From: Microcebus murinus
Taxonomy: Eukaryota; Chordata; Mammalia; Primates; Cheirogaleidae
Direction: 5' to 3'
Assembly: GCF_040939455.1 (NCBI RefSeq)
Contig: NC_134119.1
Coordinates: 73,393,638-73,457,637 of the forward strand
DNA length: 64,000 bases
In this document: positions 19,655 through 34,259 of the stretch, in pieces
Layout: each line of letters opens with the position of its first letter
Numbering within the stretch: the stretch's first letter is position 1
The notes under the pieces: generated by a model
Told to the model about the DNA's origin: nothing
Databases searched by the model: none
The model's input: the letters and a program-made list of their open reading frames with translations, nothing else
Program-made: the position numbers and the translations under genes

Positions 19655-21649
19655 CAGAGGACGGGCAGTCTGGGCGCAGTGCGGATCTGGCTGTGTCCAC
19701 TCACCAACGGGAGACGGGCAGGCAAGGCGCAGTGTGGATCTGGCAGTGTCCACTCACCCATGGCAGACGGGCAGACAGGGCGCAGTGCGGATCTGGCTGT
19801 GTCCACTCACCCACGGGAGACGGGCAGGCAAGGGCGCAGTGCGGATCTGGCTGTGTCCACTCACCCACGGGAGACGGTTAGGAAAGGCGCAGTGTGGATG
19901 TGGCTGTGTCTACTCACCCACTGGATACGGGCAGGCTAGGCGCAGTGTGGATATGGATGTGTTCACTCACCAACGGGAGACGAGCAGAGAGGGTGCTGTG
20001 TGGATCTGGGAATGTCCACTCACCCATGGGAGATGTGCAGGCAGGGAACAGTGTGGATCTGACTGTGTATACTCACCCACGGTAGACGGGCAGTGAGGGT
20101 GTTGTGTGGATCCTGCTGTGACCAGTAACCCACGGGAGATGGGCAGTGAGGGTGCTGTGTGGATCTGGCTGTGTCCACTCAAACACAAGAGACGGGCAGG
20201 CAGGGTGCAGTGTGGATCTGGCTGTGTCCACTCACCCACGGGAGACGAGCAGGCATGGCGCAGTGTGGATCTCTCTGTGTCCACTCACCCACGGGAGACG
20301 AGCAGGCAGGGCGCAGTGTGGATATGGATGCGTCCACTCACTCACGGGAGACGGGCAGTGAGTGGACAGTGTGGATCTGGCTGTGTCCACTCATCCACGG
20401 GTGACGGGCAGGCAGGGAACAGTTTGGAATTGGCTGTGTACACATTCCCACGGGAGACCTGCAGTGACTGCGCAGTGTGGATCCTGCTATGTCCACTCAC
20501 CCACGGGAGATGGGCAGGCAGGGCACAGTGTGGATCTGGCTGTGTCCACTCACCCACAGGAGACGGATAGAGAGAATGCTGTGTGGATCTGGCTATGTCC
20601 ACTGACCCACGGCAGACGGGCAGGCAGGGCGCAGTGCGGATCTGGCTGTGTCCACTCACCCACGGGAGACGTGCAGGCAATGTGCAGTGTGGATTTGGCT
20701 GTGTCCATTCACACACAGGAGACGGACAGAGAGGGTGCTGTGTGAATCTGGCTATGTCCACTGACCCACGGAAGACGGGCATGCAGAACACAGTGTGGAT
20801 CTGGCTGTGTCCACACACCCACGGGAGACGGGCAGTGAGGGCTCAGTGTGGATCTGGCTGTGTACACTCACTCACGGGAGACGAGCAGTGAGAGCTTAGT
20901 GTGGATCTGGCTGTGACCACTCACCTACGGGAGTCGGGCAGATAGGGTGCTGTGTGGATTTCGCTATGTCCACTGACCCACGGCAGACGGGTATGCAGGG
21001 CGCAGTGCGGATCTGGCTGTGTCCACTCACCCAAGGCAGACGGGCAGGCAGGGCGCAGTGCGGATTTAGCTGTGTCCACTCACCCACGGGAGACGGGCAG
21101 GCAAGGCGCAGTGTGGATCTGGCTGTGTCCACTGACCCACGGCAGACGGGCAGGCAAGGCGCAGTGTGGATCTGGCTGTGTCCACTCACAAATGGGAGAC
21201 GGGCAGGCAAGGAACAGTGAGGATCTGGCTGTGTCCACTCACCCACGATAGACGGGCAGAGAGGGTGCTGTGTGGACATGGCTGTGTCCACTCACCCACG
21301 GCAGACGGGCAGGCAGGGCACAGTGCGGATCTGGCTGTGTCCACTCACCAACGGGAGTCGGGCAGGCAAGGCGCAGTGTGGATCCGGCTGCGTCCACTCA
21401 CCCACGGCACGGGCAGGCAGGGTGCTGTGCAGAATTGGCTATGTGCACTCACCCACAGGAGAAAGGCAGGCAAGGCGCAGTGTGGATCTGGCTGTGTCCA
21501 GTCACCCACGGGAGACGGCCAGAGAGGGTGCTGTGTGGATCTGGGTATGTCCACTCACCCACGGGAGATGGGCAGGCAGGGCGCAGTGCGGATCAGGCTG
21601 TGTCCACTCACCCACGGGAGACGAGCAGAGAGGGTGCTGTGTGGATCTG

Positions 21650-24280
21650 GCTATGTCCACTCACACACGGGAGTCGGGCAGGCAGGGCACAGTGTGGATA
21701 TGACTGTGTCCACACTCCCACGGGAGACGGGCAGTGAGGGCGCAGTGTGGATCTGGCTGTGTCCACTCACCCACGGCAGACCGGAAGGCAGGGCGCTGTG
21801 AGGATCTGGCTGTGTCCACTCACCCACGGGAGACGGGCAGGTAAGGCGCAGTGTGGATCTGGCTGTGTCCACTCACTCACGGGAGACGGGCAGAGAGGAT
21901 GTTTTGTGGATCTGGCTATGTCCACTGACCCACGGCAGATGGGCAGACAGGGCGCTGTGCGGATCTGGCTGTGTCCATTCACCCACGGCAGAAGGGCAGG
22001 CAGGGCACAGTGTGGATCTGGCTGGGTCCACTCACCCACGGGAGATGGCCAGAGAGGGTGCTGTGTGGATCTGGCTATGTCCACTCACCCACGGGAGACG
22101 GGCACAGAGGGGGCTGTGTGGATCTGGCTATGTCCACTGACCCACGGCAGACGGGCAGGCAGGGCGCAGTGCGGATCTTGCTGTGTCCACTCACCCACGG
22201 CAGACAGTCAGGCAGGGCGCAGTGCGGATCTGGCTGTGTCCACTCACCCACGGGAGACGGACAGGCAAGGCGCAGTGCGGATCTGGCTGTGTCCACTCAC
22301 CCACGGGAGACGGGCAGGCAGGGCGCAGTGCGGATCTGGCTGTGTCCACTCACCCACGGGAGACGGGCAGGCAAGGTGCAGTGCGGATCTGGCTGTGTCC
22401 ACTCACCCACGGGAGATGGGCAGGCAAGGCGCAGTGTGGATCTGGCTGTGTCCACTGACCCACGGCAGTCGGGCAGGCAAGGCGCAGTGTGGATCTTCTG
22501 TGTCCACTGACCAACGGCAGTCGGGCAGGCAGGGCGCAGTGCGGATCTGGCTGTGTCCACTCACCCACGGGAGACGGGCAGAGAGGGTGCTGTGTGGATC
22601 TGGCTATGTCCACTGACCCACGGCAGATGGGCAGGTAGGGCGCAGTGCGGATCTTGCTGTGTTCACTGACCCACGGCAGATGTTCAGGCAGGGCACAGTG
22701 TGGATCTGGCTGTGTCCACTCACCCACGGCAGACGGGGAGGCAAGGCGCAGTGCGGATCTGGCTGTGTCCACTCACCCACGGGAGATGGGCAGGCAAGGC
22801 GCAGTGTGGATCTGGCTGTGTCCACTCACCCTCAGGAGATGGGCAGAGAGGGTGCTGTGTGGATATGGCTATGTCCACTGACCCACGGCAGACGGGCAGG
22901 CAGGGCGCAGTGCGGATCTGGCTGTGTCCACTCACTCACGGGAGACGGGCAGGCAAGGCGCAGTGTGGATCTGGCTGTGTCCACTCACCCACGGGAGACG
23001 GGCACTGAGGGTGCTGTGTGGATCCTGCTGTGACCACTCACCCACGGGAGATGGGCAGTGAGGGTGCTGTGTGGATCTGGCTGTGTCCACTCAACCACAA
23101 CAGACGGGCAGGCAGGGTGCAGTGTGGATCTGGCTGTGTCCACTCACCCACGAGAGATGGGCAGGCAGGGCGCAGTGTGGATCTGGCTGTGTCCACTCAC
23201 CCACGGGAGATGGGCAGGCAAGGCTCAGTGTGGATCTGGCTGTGTCCACTCACCCACGGGAGACGGGCAGTGAGCCTGCTGTGTGGATCTGGCTATGTCC
23301 ACTCACCCACGGGAGACGGGCAGGCAGGGCACAGTGTGGATCTTGCTGTGACCACACTACCACGGGAGATGGGCAGTGAAGGCACAGTGTGAATCTGGCT
23401 ATGTCCACTGACCCACGGGAGACGGGCAGGCAGGGAACAGTGAGGATATAGCAGTGTCCATTCACCCATGGCAGACGGGCAGGCATCACACAGAGCGGAT
23501 CTGGCTGTGTCCACTCACCAATGGCAGACGGGCAAGCAGGGCGCAGTGCGGATCTGGCTGTGTCCACACTCACACGGGAGACGGGCAGTGAGGGCGCAGT
23601 GTGGATCTGGCTGTGTCCACTCACCCACGGGAGACGGGCAGTGAGGGCTCAGTGTGGATCTGGCTGTGTCCACTCACTCACGGGAGACGGGCAGTGAGTG
23701 GACAGTGTGGATCTGGCTGTGTCCACTCATCCACGGGTGACGGGCAGGCAGGGAACAGTTTGGAATTGGCTGTGTCCACATTCCCACGGGAGACCTGCAG
23801 TGAGTGCGCAGTGTGGATCCTGCTATGTCCACTCACCCACGGGAGATGGACAGGCAGGGCACAGTGTGGATCTGGCTGTGTCCACTCACCCACAGGAGAC
23901 GGATAGAGAGAATGCTGTGTGGATCTGGCTATGTCCACTGACCCACGGCAGACGGGCAGGCAGGGCGCAGTGCGGATTTAGCTGTGTCCACTCACCCACG
24001 GCAGACGGGCAAGCAGGGCGCAGTGCGGATCTGGCTGTGTCCACTCACCCACGGGAGACGGGCAGGCAATGTGCAGTGTGGATTTGGCTGTGTCCATTCA
24101 CACACAGGAGACGGGCATAGAGGGAGCTGTGTGAATCTGGCTATGTCCACTGACCCACGGAAGACGGGCAGGCAGAACACAGTGTGGATCTGGCTGTGTC
24201 CACACACCCACGGGAGACGGGCAGTGAGGGCGCAGTGTGGATCTGTCTGTGTCCACTCACCCACGGGAGACGGGCAGTGA
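21650..24280. repeat. Multi-monomer block, copy 1 of a 12.6-kb-spaced duplication
   Basis: Order of variant monomers here recurs at 34260-36740. The offset is 12610 in the left part, 12558 from about 22650 and 12505 from about 23700, i.e. one monomer is lost at two places. Shared markers include the rare GATGTTTTGTGG and CACAGAGGGGGCTG variants. Confidence 0.8.
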
Positions 24281-26359
24281 GGGCTCAGTGTGGATCTGGC
24301 TGTGTCCACTCACTCACGGGAGACGAGCAGTGAGAGCTCAGTGTGGATCTGGCTGTGACCACTCACCTGCGAGAGACGGGCAAAGAGGGTGCTGTGTGGA
24401 TTTGGCTATGTCCACTGACCCACGGCAGATGAGTATGCAGGGCGCAGTGTGCATCTGGCTGTGTCCACTCACCCACGGCAGATGGGCAGGCAGGGCGCAG
24501 TGCGGACCTAGCTGTGTCCACTCACCCACGGGCGACGGGCAGGCAAGGCGCAGTGTGGGTCTGACTGTGTCCATTCACCCACGGGAGACGGGCAGAGAGG
24601 GTGCTGTGTGGATATGGCTATGTCCACTGACCCACAGCAGACGGGCAGACAGGGCGCAGTGCGGCTCTGGCTGTGTCCACTCACCCATGGCAGACGGGCA
24701 GACAAGGCGCAGTGCGGATCTGGCTGTGTCCACTCACCCATGGGAGACGGGCAGTCAAGGCTCAGTGTGGATCTGGCTGTGTCCACTCACCCACGGGAGA
24801 CGGGCAGAGAGGGTGCTATGTTGACCTGGCTATGTCCAATGACCCACGGCACAAGGCCAGGCAGGGCGCAGTGCGGATCTGGCTGTGTCCACTCACCCAC
24901 GGCAGACGGGCAGGCAGGGCGCAGTGCGGATCTGGCTGTGTCCTCTCACCCACGGGAGATGGGCAGAGAGGGTGCTGTGTGGATCTGGCTCTGTCCACCT
25001 ACACACGGCAGACGGGCAGGAAGGGCGCAGTGCGGATCTGGCTGTGTCCCCTCACCCTCGACAGACGGGCAGGAAGGATGCAGTGCGGATCTGGCTGTGT
25101 CCACTCACCCACGGGAGACGGGCAGGCAACTCGCACTGTGGATCTGGCTGTGTCCACTCACCCACGGGAGACGGCCAGAGAGGGTTTTGTGTGAATCTGG
25201 CTATGTCCACTGACCCACGGCAGACAGGCAGGCAGGGCGCAGTGCGGATCTGGCTGTGTCCACTCACCCACGGCAGACGGGCAGGCAGTGCGCAGTGCGG
25301 ATCTGGCTGTGTCCACTCACCCACGGGAGATGGGCAGGCAAGGCGCAGTGTGCATCTGGCTATGTCCACTGACCCACGGCAGACGGGCAGGCAGGGCACA
25401 GTACGGATCTGGCTGTGTCCACTCACACACGGCAGATGGTCAGGCAGGGCGCAGTGCGGATCTGGCTGTGTCCACTCACCCACAGGAGAAGGGCAGGCAG
25501 GCGCAGTGCGGATCTAGCTGTGTCCACTCACCCACGGGAGACAGGCAGGCAAGGCGCAGTGTTGATCTGGCTGTGTCCACTCACCCACCAGAGACGGGCA
25601 GAGAGGGTGCTGTGTGGATCTGGCTATGTCCACTGACCCACGGCAGAAGGGCAGGCAGTGCGCAGTGCGGAATTGGCTGTGTCTACTCACCCACGGCAGA
25701 TGGTCAGGCAGGGCGCAGTGCGGATCTGGCTGTGTCCACTCACCCACGGCATACGGGCAGGCAGGGCGCAGTGCGGATCTGGCTGTGTGCACTCACCCAC
25801 GGGAGACTTACAGGCAAGGAGCAGTGTGGATTTGGCTGTGTCCATTCACCCACAGGAGACGGGCAGATAGGGTGCTCTGTGGATCTGGCTATGTCCACTG
25901 ACCCACGGAAGACGGGCAGGCAGGGCACAGTGTGGATCTGTCTGTGTCCACTCACCCGCGGGAGATGGGCAGTGAGGGCTCAGTGTGGATCTGGCTGTTT
26001 CCACTCACTCACGGGAGACGAGCAGTGAGAGCTCAGTGTGGATCTGGGTGTGTCCACTGACCCACGGCAGACGGGCAGGCAGATCGCAGTGCGGATCTGG
26101 CTGTGTCGACTCACCCACGGCAGACGGGTAGGCAGGGCGCATTGCGGATCTGGCTGTGTCCACTCACCAATAAGAGAGGGGCAGGCAAGGTGCAGTGTGG
26201 ATCTGGCTGTGTCCACTCACCCACGGGAGACGGGCAGATAGGGTGCTGTGTGGATCTGGCTATGTCCACTGACCCACCGCAGACGGGCAGTCTAGGCGCA
26301 GTGCGGATCTGGCTGTGTCCACTCACCCACGGCAGACGGGCAGGCAGGGCGCATTGCGG

Positions 26360-26379
26360 ATCTGGATGTGTCCACTTGG
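26360..26379. repeat. Truncated 20-bp satellite monomer
   Basis: GATCTGGATGTGTCCACTTG is followed directly by GGGATCTTGC, so the GATC-to-GATC distance is 20 instead of 53 bases. This is a 33-bp deletion within one monomer. Confidence 0.85.
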
Positions 26380-29300
26380 GGATCTTGCTGTGCCCACTCA
26401 CCAATGGGAGACGGGCAGGCAAGGCGCAGTGTGGACCTGGCTGTGTCCACTGACCCACGGCAGACGGGCAGGCAAGGCGCAGTGCGGATCTGGCTGTGTC
26501 CACTCACCCATGGCAGACGGGCAGACAGGGCGCAGTGCGGATCTGGCTGTGTCCACTCACGCACGGGAGACGGGAAGGCAAAGCGCAGTGTGGATCTGGC
26601 TGTGTCCACTCACCCACGGGAGATGGGCAGAGATGGTGCTGTGTGGATCTGGCTATGTCCACTGACCCACGGCACAAGGGCAGGCAGGGCGCACTGCGAA
26701 TCTGGCTGTGTCCACTCACCCACGGCAGACGGGCAGGCAGGGCGCAGTGCGGATCTGGCTGTGTCCACTCACCCACGGGAGACGGGCAGGCAGGGCGCAG
26801 TGCGGATCTGGCTGTGTCCACTCACCCACGGGAGACGGGCAGGCAAGGCGCAGTGTGGATCTGGCTGTGTCCACTCACCCACGGGAGACGGGCAGAGAGG
26901 GTGCTGTGTGGATCTGGCTATGTCCACTGACCCACGGCAGACGGGAATACAGGGCGCAGTTCGGATCTGGCTATGTCTACTCACCCACGGGAGACGAGCA
27001 GGCAGGGCACAGTGCGGATCTTGCTGTGTCCATGCATCCACGGGAGATGGGCAGGCAAGGCGCAGTGTGGATCTGGCTGTGTCGACTCACCCACCAGAGA
27101 CGGGCAGAGAGGGTGCTGTGTGGATCTGGCTATGTCCACGGACCAGCGGCAGACGGGCAGGCAGGGCGCAGTGCGGATCTGGCTGTGTCCACTGACCCAC
27201 GGCAGACGGGCAGGCAGGGCGCAGTGCGGAGCTGGCTGTGTCCTCTCACCCACGGCAGACGGTCAGGCATTGCACAGTGCGGATCTGACTGTGTCCACTC
27301 ACCCACGGGAGACGGGCAGAGAGGGTGCTGTGCGGATCTGGCTGTGTCCACTGACCCACGGTAGACGGGCAGGCAGGGCGCAGTGCGGATCTGGCTGTTT
27401 CCACTCACCCACGAGAGACGGGCAGGCAAGGCGCAGTGTGGATCTGGCTGTGTCCACTCACCCACGGGAGACGGGCAGAGAGGGTGCTGTGCGAATCTGG
27501 CTGTGTCCACTGACCCACGGTAGACGGGCAGGCAGGGCGCAGTGCGGATCTGGCTGTGTACACTTACCCACGGGAGGCGGTCAGGCAAGGCGCAGTGTGG
27601 ATCTGGCTGTGTCCACTCATCCACAGGAGACGGGCAGAGAGGGTGCTGTGTGGATCTGGCTATGTCCACTGACCCTCGGCAGACAGGCAGGCAAGGCGCA
27701 GTATGGATCTGGCTGTGTCCACTACACACGGGAGACGGGCAGAGAGGGTGATGTGTGGATCTGGCCATGACCACTGACCCACGGCAGACAGGCAGGCAAG
27801 GCGCAGTATGGATCTTGCTGTGTCCACTACACACGGGGGACGGGCAGTGAGTGCGCAGTGTGGATCTGATGTGTCCACTCATCCACGGGTGACAGGCAGG
27901 CAGGGCACAGTGGGAATTGGCTGTGTCCACACTCCCACGGGAGACGGGCAGTGAGTGCGCAGTGTGGATCTGGCTATGTCCACTAACCACGGGAGATGGG
28001 CAGGCAGGGCACAGTGTGGATCTGGCTGTGTCCACTCACTCACGGGAGACGGGCAGTAAGGGCGCAGTGTGGATCTGGCTGTTTCCACTCACCCAAGGGA
28101 GACGGGCAGTGAGGGCGCAGTGTGTATCTGGCTGTGTCCACTCACCCACGGGAGACGGGCAGTAAGGGCGCCGTGTGGATCTGGCTGTGTCCACACACCC
28201 ACGGGAGACGAGCAGAGAGGGTGCTGTGTGGATCTGGCTATGTCCACTCACCCACGGGAGACGGGCAGGCAGGGCGCAGTGCGGATCTGGCTGTGTCCAC
28301 TCACCCACGGCAGACGGGCAGGCAGGGCGCAGTGCGGATCTGGCTGTGTCCACTCACCCACGGGAGACGTGCAGGCAATGTGCAGTGTGGATTTGGCTGT
28401 GTCCATTCACACACAGGAGACGGACAGAGAGGGTGCTGTGTGAATCTGGCTATGTCCACTGACCAACGGAAGACGGGCATGCAGAACACAGTGTGGATCT
28501 GGCTGTGTCCACAAACCCACGGGAGACGGGCAGTGAGGGCTCAGTGTGGATCTGGCTGTGTACACTCACTCACGGGAGACGAGCAGTGAGAGCTCAGTGT
28601 GGATCTGGCTGTGACCACTCACCTACGGGAGACGGGCAGAGAGGGTGCTGTGTGGATTTGGCTATGTCCACTGACCCACGGCAGACGGGTATGCAGGGCG
28701 CAGTGCGGATCTGGCTGTGTCCACTCACCCACGGCAGACGGGCAGGCAGGGCGCAGTGCGGATCTAGCTGTGTCCACTCACCCACGGGAGACGGGCAGGC
28801 AAGGCACAGTATGGATCTGGCTGTGTCCACTGACCCACGGCAGACGGGCAGGCAAGGCGCAGTGTGGATCTGGCTGTGTCCACTACACACGGGAGACGGG
28901 CAGAGAGGGTGATGTGTGGATCTGGCCATGTCCAATGACCCACGGCAGACAGGCAGGCAAGGCGCAGTATGGATCTGGCTGTGTCCACTACACACGGGGG
29001 ACGGGCAGTGAGTGCGCAGTGTGGTTCTGGCTGTGTCCACTCATCCACGGGTGACAGGCAGGCAGGGCACAGTGGGAATTGGCTGTGTCCACACTCCCAC
29101 GGGAGACGGGCAGTGAGTGCGCAGTGTGGATCTGGCTATGTCCACTAACCACGGGAGATGGGCAGGCAGGGCACAGTGTGGATCTGGCTGTGTCCACTCA
29201 CTCACGGGAGACGGGCAGTAAGGGCGCAGTGTGGATCTGGCTGTTTCCACTCACCCAAGGGAGACGGGCAGTGAGGGCGCAGTGTGTATCTGGCTGTGTC

Positions 29301-32300
29301 CACTCACCCAAGGGAGACGGGCAGTGAGGGCGCCGTGTGGATCTGGCTGTGTCCACACACCCACGGGAGACGAGCAGAGAGGGTGCTGTGTGGATCTGGC
29401 TATGTCCACTCACCCACGGGAGACGGGCAGGCAGGGCACAGTGTGGATCTGGCTCAGTCCACACTCCCACGGGAGATGGGCATTTGGGCGCAGTGTGGTT
29501 CTGGCTGTGTCCACTCACCCATGGCAGACGGGCAGGCAGGGCGCTGTGAGGATCTGGCTGTGTCCACTCACCCACGGGAGACGGGCAGGCAGGGCACAGT
29601 GTGGATATGGCTGTGTCCACACTCCCACGGGAGACGGGCAGTGAGGGCGCAGTGTGGATCTGGCTGTGTCCACTCACCCACGGCAGACAGCCAGACAGGG
29701 CGCTGTGAGGATCTGGCTGTGTCCACTCACCCACGGGAGACGGACAGGCAAGGCGTAGTGTGGATCTGGCTGTGTCCACTCACCCACGGGAGACGGCCAG
29801 AGAGGGTGCTGTGTGGATCTGGCTATGTCCACTCACCCACGGGAGACGGGCAGGCAGGGCACAGTGTGGATCTGGCTCTGTCCACACTCCCACGGGAGAT
29901 GGGCATTTGGGCGCAGTGTGGTTCTGGCTGTGTCCACTCACCCATGGCAGACGGGCAGGCAGGGCGCTGTGAGGATCTGGCTGTGTCCACTCACCCACGG
30001 GAGACGGGCAGGTAAGGCGCAGTGTGGATCTGGCTGTGTCCACTCACTCACGGGAGACGGGCAGAGAGGATGTTTTGTGGATCTGGCTATGTCCACTGAC
30101 CCACGGCAAATGGGCAGGCAGGGCGCTGTGCGGATCTGGCTGTGTCCACTCACCCACTGCAGAAGGGCAGGCAGGGCACAGTGTGGATCTGGCTATGTCC
30201 ACTGACCCACGGCAGACGGGCAGGCAGGGCGCAGTGCGGATCTTGCTGTGTCCACTCACCCACGGCAGACAGTCAGGCAGGGCGCAGTGCGGATCTGGCT
30301 GTGTCCACTCACCCACGGGAGACGGACAGGCAAGGCGCAGTGCGGATCTGGCTGTGTCCACTCACCCACGGGAGACGGGCAGGCAAGGCGCAGTGAGGTT
30401 CTGGCTGTGTCCACTCACCCAGGGGAGACGGGCAGAGAGGGTGCTGTGTGGATCTGGCTATGTCCACTGACCCACGGCAGACGGGCAGGCAGGGTGCAGT
30501 GCGGATCTGGCTGTGTCCACTCACCCACGGGAGACGGGCAGAGTGGGTGCTGTGTGGATCTGGCTGTGTCCTCTCACCCTCGGGAGACGGGCAGAGAGGG
30601 TACTGTGTGGATCTGGCTATGTCCACTGACCCACGGCAGACGGGCAAGCTGGGCGCAGTGCGGATCTGGCTCTGTCCACTCACCCACGGCAGACGGGCAG
30701 GCAGGGCGCAATGCGGATCTGGCTGTGTCCACTGACCCACGGCAGACGGACAGGCAGGCGCAGTGCGGATCTGGCTGTGTCCACTCACCCACGGCAGACG
30801 GGAGGCAGGGCGCAGTTCAGATCTGGCTGTGTCCACTCACCCACGGCAGACGGGCAGGCAGGGCGCAGTGTGGATCTAGCTGTGTCAACACACCCACGGC
30901 GGACGGGCAGGCAGGGCGCAGTGCGGATCTGGCTGTGTCCACTGACCCACGGGAAACGGGCAGAGAGGGTGCTGTGTGGATCTTGCTATGTCCACTGACC
31001 CACGGCAGATGGGCAGGCAGGGCGCAGTGCGGATGTGGCTGTGTCCAATTACCCACGGCAGACGGGCAGGCAGGGCACAGTACGGATCTGGCTGTGTCCA
31101 CTCACCCATGGATGACGGTCAGGCAAGGCGCAGTACGGATCTGGCTGTGTCCACTCACCCACGGGAGACGGGTAAGCAAGGCGCAGTGTGGATCTGGCTG
31201 TGTCCACTCACCCACGGGAGACGGGCAGAGGGTGCTGTGTGGATCTGGCTATGTCCACTGACCCACAGCAGACGGGCAGGCAGGCGCAGTGCGGATCTGG
31301 GTGTGTCCACTCACCCACGGCAGACGGTGAGGCAGGGCGCAGTGCGGATCTGGCTGTGTCCACTCACCCACGGGAGACGGTTAGGCAAGGCGCAGTGTGG
31401 ATGTGGCTGTGTCCACTCACCCACTGGATACGGGCAGGCTAGGCGCAGTGTGGATATGGATGTGTCCACTCACCAAAGGGAGACGGGCATAGAGGGTGCT
31501 GTGTGGATCTGGGAATGTCCACTCACCCATGGGAGACGTGCAGGCAGGGAGCAGTGTGGATTTGAATGTGTACACTCACCCACGGTAGACGGGCAGTGAG
31601 GGTGTTGTGTGGATCCTGCTGTGACCAGTAACCCACGGGAGATGGGCAGTGAGGGTGCTGTGTGGATCTGGCTGTGTCCACTCAACCACAAGAGACGGGC
31701 AGGCAGGGTGCAGTGTGGATCTGCCTGTGTCCACTCACCCACGGGAGACGGGCAGGCATGGCGCAGTGTGGATCTCTCTGTGTCCACTCACCCACGGGAG
31801 ACGGGCAGTGAGGGCTCAGTGTGGATCTGGCTGTGTCCACTAACTCACGGGAGACGGGCAGTGAGGGCTCAGTGTGGATCTGGCTGTGTCCACTCACTCA
31901 CGGGAGACGGGCAGTTAGTGGACAGTGTGGATCTGGCTGTGTCCACTCATCCACGGGTGACGGGCAGGCAGGGAACAGTTTGGAATTGGCTGTGTCCACA
32001 TTCCCACGGGAGACCTGCAGTGAGTGCGCAGTGTGGATCCTGCTATGTCCACTCACCCACGGGAGATGGGCAGGCAGGGCACAGTGTGGATCTGGCTGTG
32101 TCCACTCACCCACAGGAGACGGATAGAGAGAATGCTGTGTGGATCTGGCTATGTCCACTGACCCACGGCAGACGGGCAGGCAGGGCGCAGTGCGGATCTG
32201 GCTGTGTCCACTCACCCACGGCAGACGGGCAGGCAGGGCGCAGTGCGGATCTGGCTGTGTCTACTCACCCACGGGAGACGTGCAGGCAATGTGCAGTGTG

Positions 32301-34259
32301 GATCTGGCTGTGTCCACTGACCCACGGCAGACGGGCAGGCAAGGCGCAGTGTGGATCTGGCTGTGTCCACTCACAAATGGGAGACGGGCAGGCAAGGAAC
32401 AGTGAGGATCTGGCTGTGTCCACTCACCCACGATAGACGGGCAGAGAGGGTGCTGTGTGGACATGGCTGTGTCCACTCACCCACGGCAGACGGGCAGGCA
32501 GGGCACAGTGCGGATCTGGCTGTGTCCACTAACCAACGGGAGTCGGGCAGGCAAGGCGCAGTGTGGATCTGGCTGCGTCCACTCACCCACGGCACGGGCA
32601 GGCAGGGTGCTGTGCGGAACTGGCTATGTGCACTCACCCACAGGAGACAGGCAGACAAGGTGCAGTGTGGATCTGGCTGTCTCCAGTCACCCACGGGAGA
32701 CGGCCAGAGAGGGTGCTGTGTGGATCTGGGTATGTCCACTCACCCACGGGAGATGGGCACGCAGGGCGCAGTGCGGATCAGGGTGTGTCCACTCACCCAC
32801 GGCAGATGGGAAGGCAGGGCGCAGTGCGGATCTGGCTATGTCCACTCACCCACGGGAGACGGGCAGGAAAGGCACAGTGTGAATCTGGCTGTGTCCACTC
32901 ACACACGGGAGACGGGCAGAGAGGGTCCTGTGTTGATCTGGATATGTCCACTGACCCACGGCAGACGGGCAGGCAGTTCGCAGTGCGGATCTGGCTGTGT
33001 CCACTCACCCACGGAAGACGGGTAGGCAGGGCGCATTGCGGATCTGGCTGTGTCCACTCACCAATGGGAGAGGGGCCGGCAAGGCGCAGTGTGGATCTGG
33101 CTGTGTCCACTCACCCACGGGAGACAGGCAGGCAAGGGGCAGTGTGGATCTGGCTGCGTCCACTCACTCACGGGAGACGAGCAGTGAGAGCTCAGTGTGG
33201 ATCAGGCTGTGTCCACTCCCTCTCGGGAGACGGGCAGTGAGGGCTCAGTGTGGATCTGGCTGTGTCCACTCATTCACGGGAGACGGGCAGTGAGTGCGCA
33301 GTGTGGATCTGGCTGTGTCGACTCATCCACGGGTGACAGACAGGCAGGGCACAGTGGGAATTGGCTGTGTCCACACTCCCACGGGAGACGGGCAGTGAGT
33401 GCGCAGTGTGGATCTGGCTATGTCCACTAACCACGGGAGATGGGCAGGCAGGGCACAGTGTGGATCTGGCTGTGTCCACTCACTCACGGGAGACGGGCAG
33501 AGAGGGTGATGTGTGGATCTGGCCATGTCCAATGACCCACGGCAGACAGGCAGGCAAGGCGCAGTATGGATTTGGCTGTGTCCACTACACACGGGGGACG
33601 GGCAGTGAGTGCGCAGTGTGGTTCTGGCTGTGTCCACTCATCCACGGGTGACAGGCAGGCAGGGCACAGTGGGAATTGGCTGTGTCCACACTCCCACGGG
33701 AGACGGGCAGTGAGTGCGCAGTGTGGATCTGGCTATGTCCACTAACCACGGGAGATGGGCAGGCAGGGCACAGTGTGGATCTGGCTGTGTCCACTCACTC
33801 ACGGGAGACGGGCAGTAAGGGCGCAGTGTGGATCTGGCTGTTTCCACTCACCCAAGGGAGACGGGCAGTGAGGGCGCAGTGTGTATCTGGCTGTGTCCAC
33901 TCACCCAAGGGAGACGGGCAGTGAGGGCGCCGTGTGGATCTGGCTGTGTCCACACACCCACGGGAGACGAGCAGAGAGGGTGCTGTGTGGATCTGGCTAT
34001 GTCCACTCACCCACGGGAGACGGGCAGGCAGGGCACAGTGTGGATATGGCTGTGTCCAAACTCCCACGGGAGACGGGCAGTGAGGGCGCAGTGTGGATCT
34101 GGCTGTGTCCACTCACCCACGGCAGACGGGCAGACAGGGCGCTGTGAGGATCTGGCTGTGTCCACTCACCCACGGGAGACGGACAGGCAAGGCGCAGTGT
34201 GGATCTGGCTGTGTCCACTCACCCACGGGAGACGGCCAGAGAGGGTGCTGTGTGGATCT

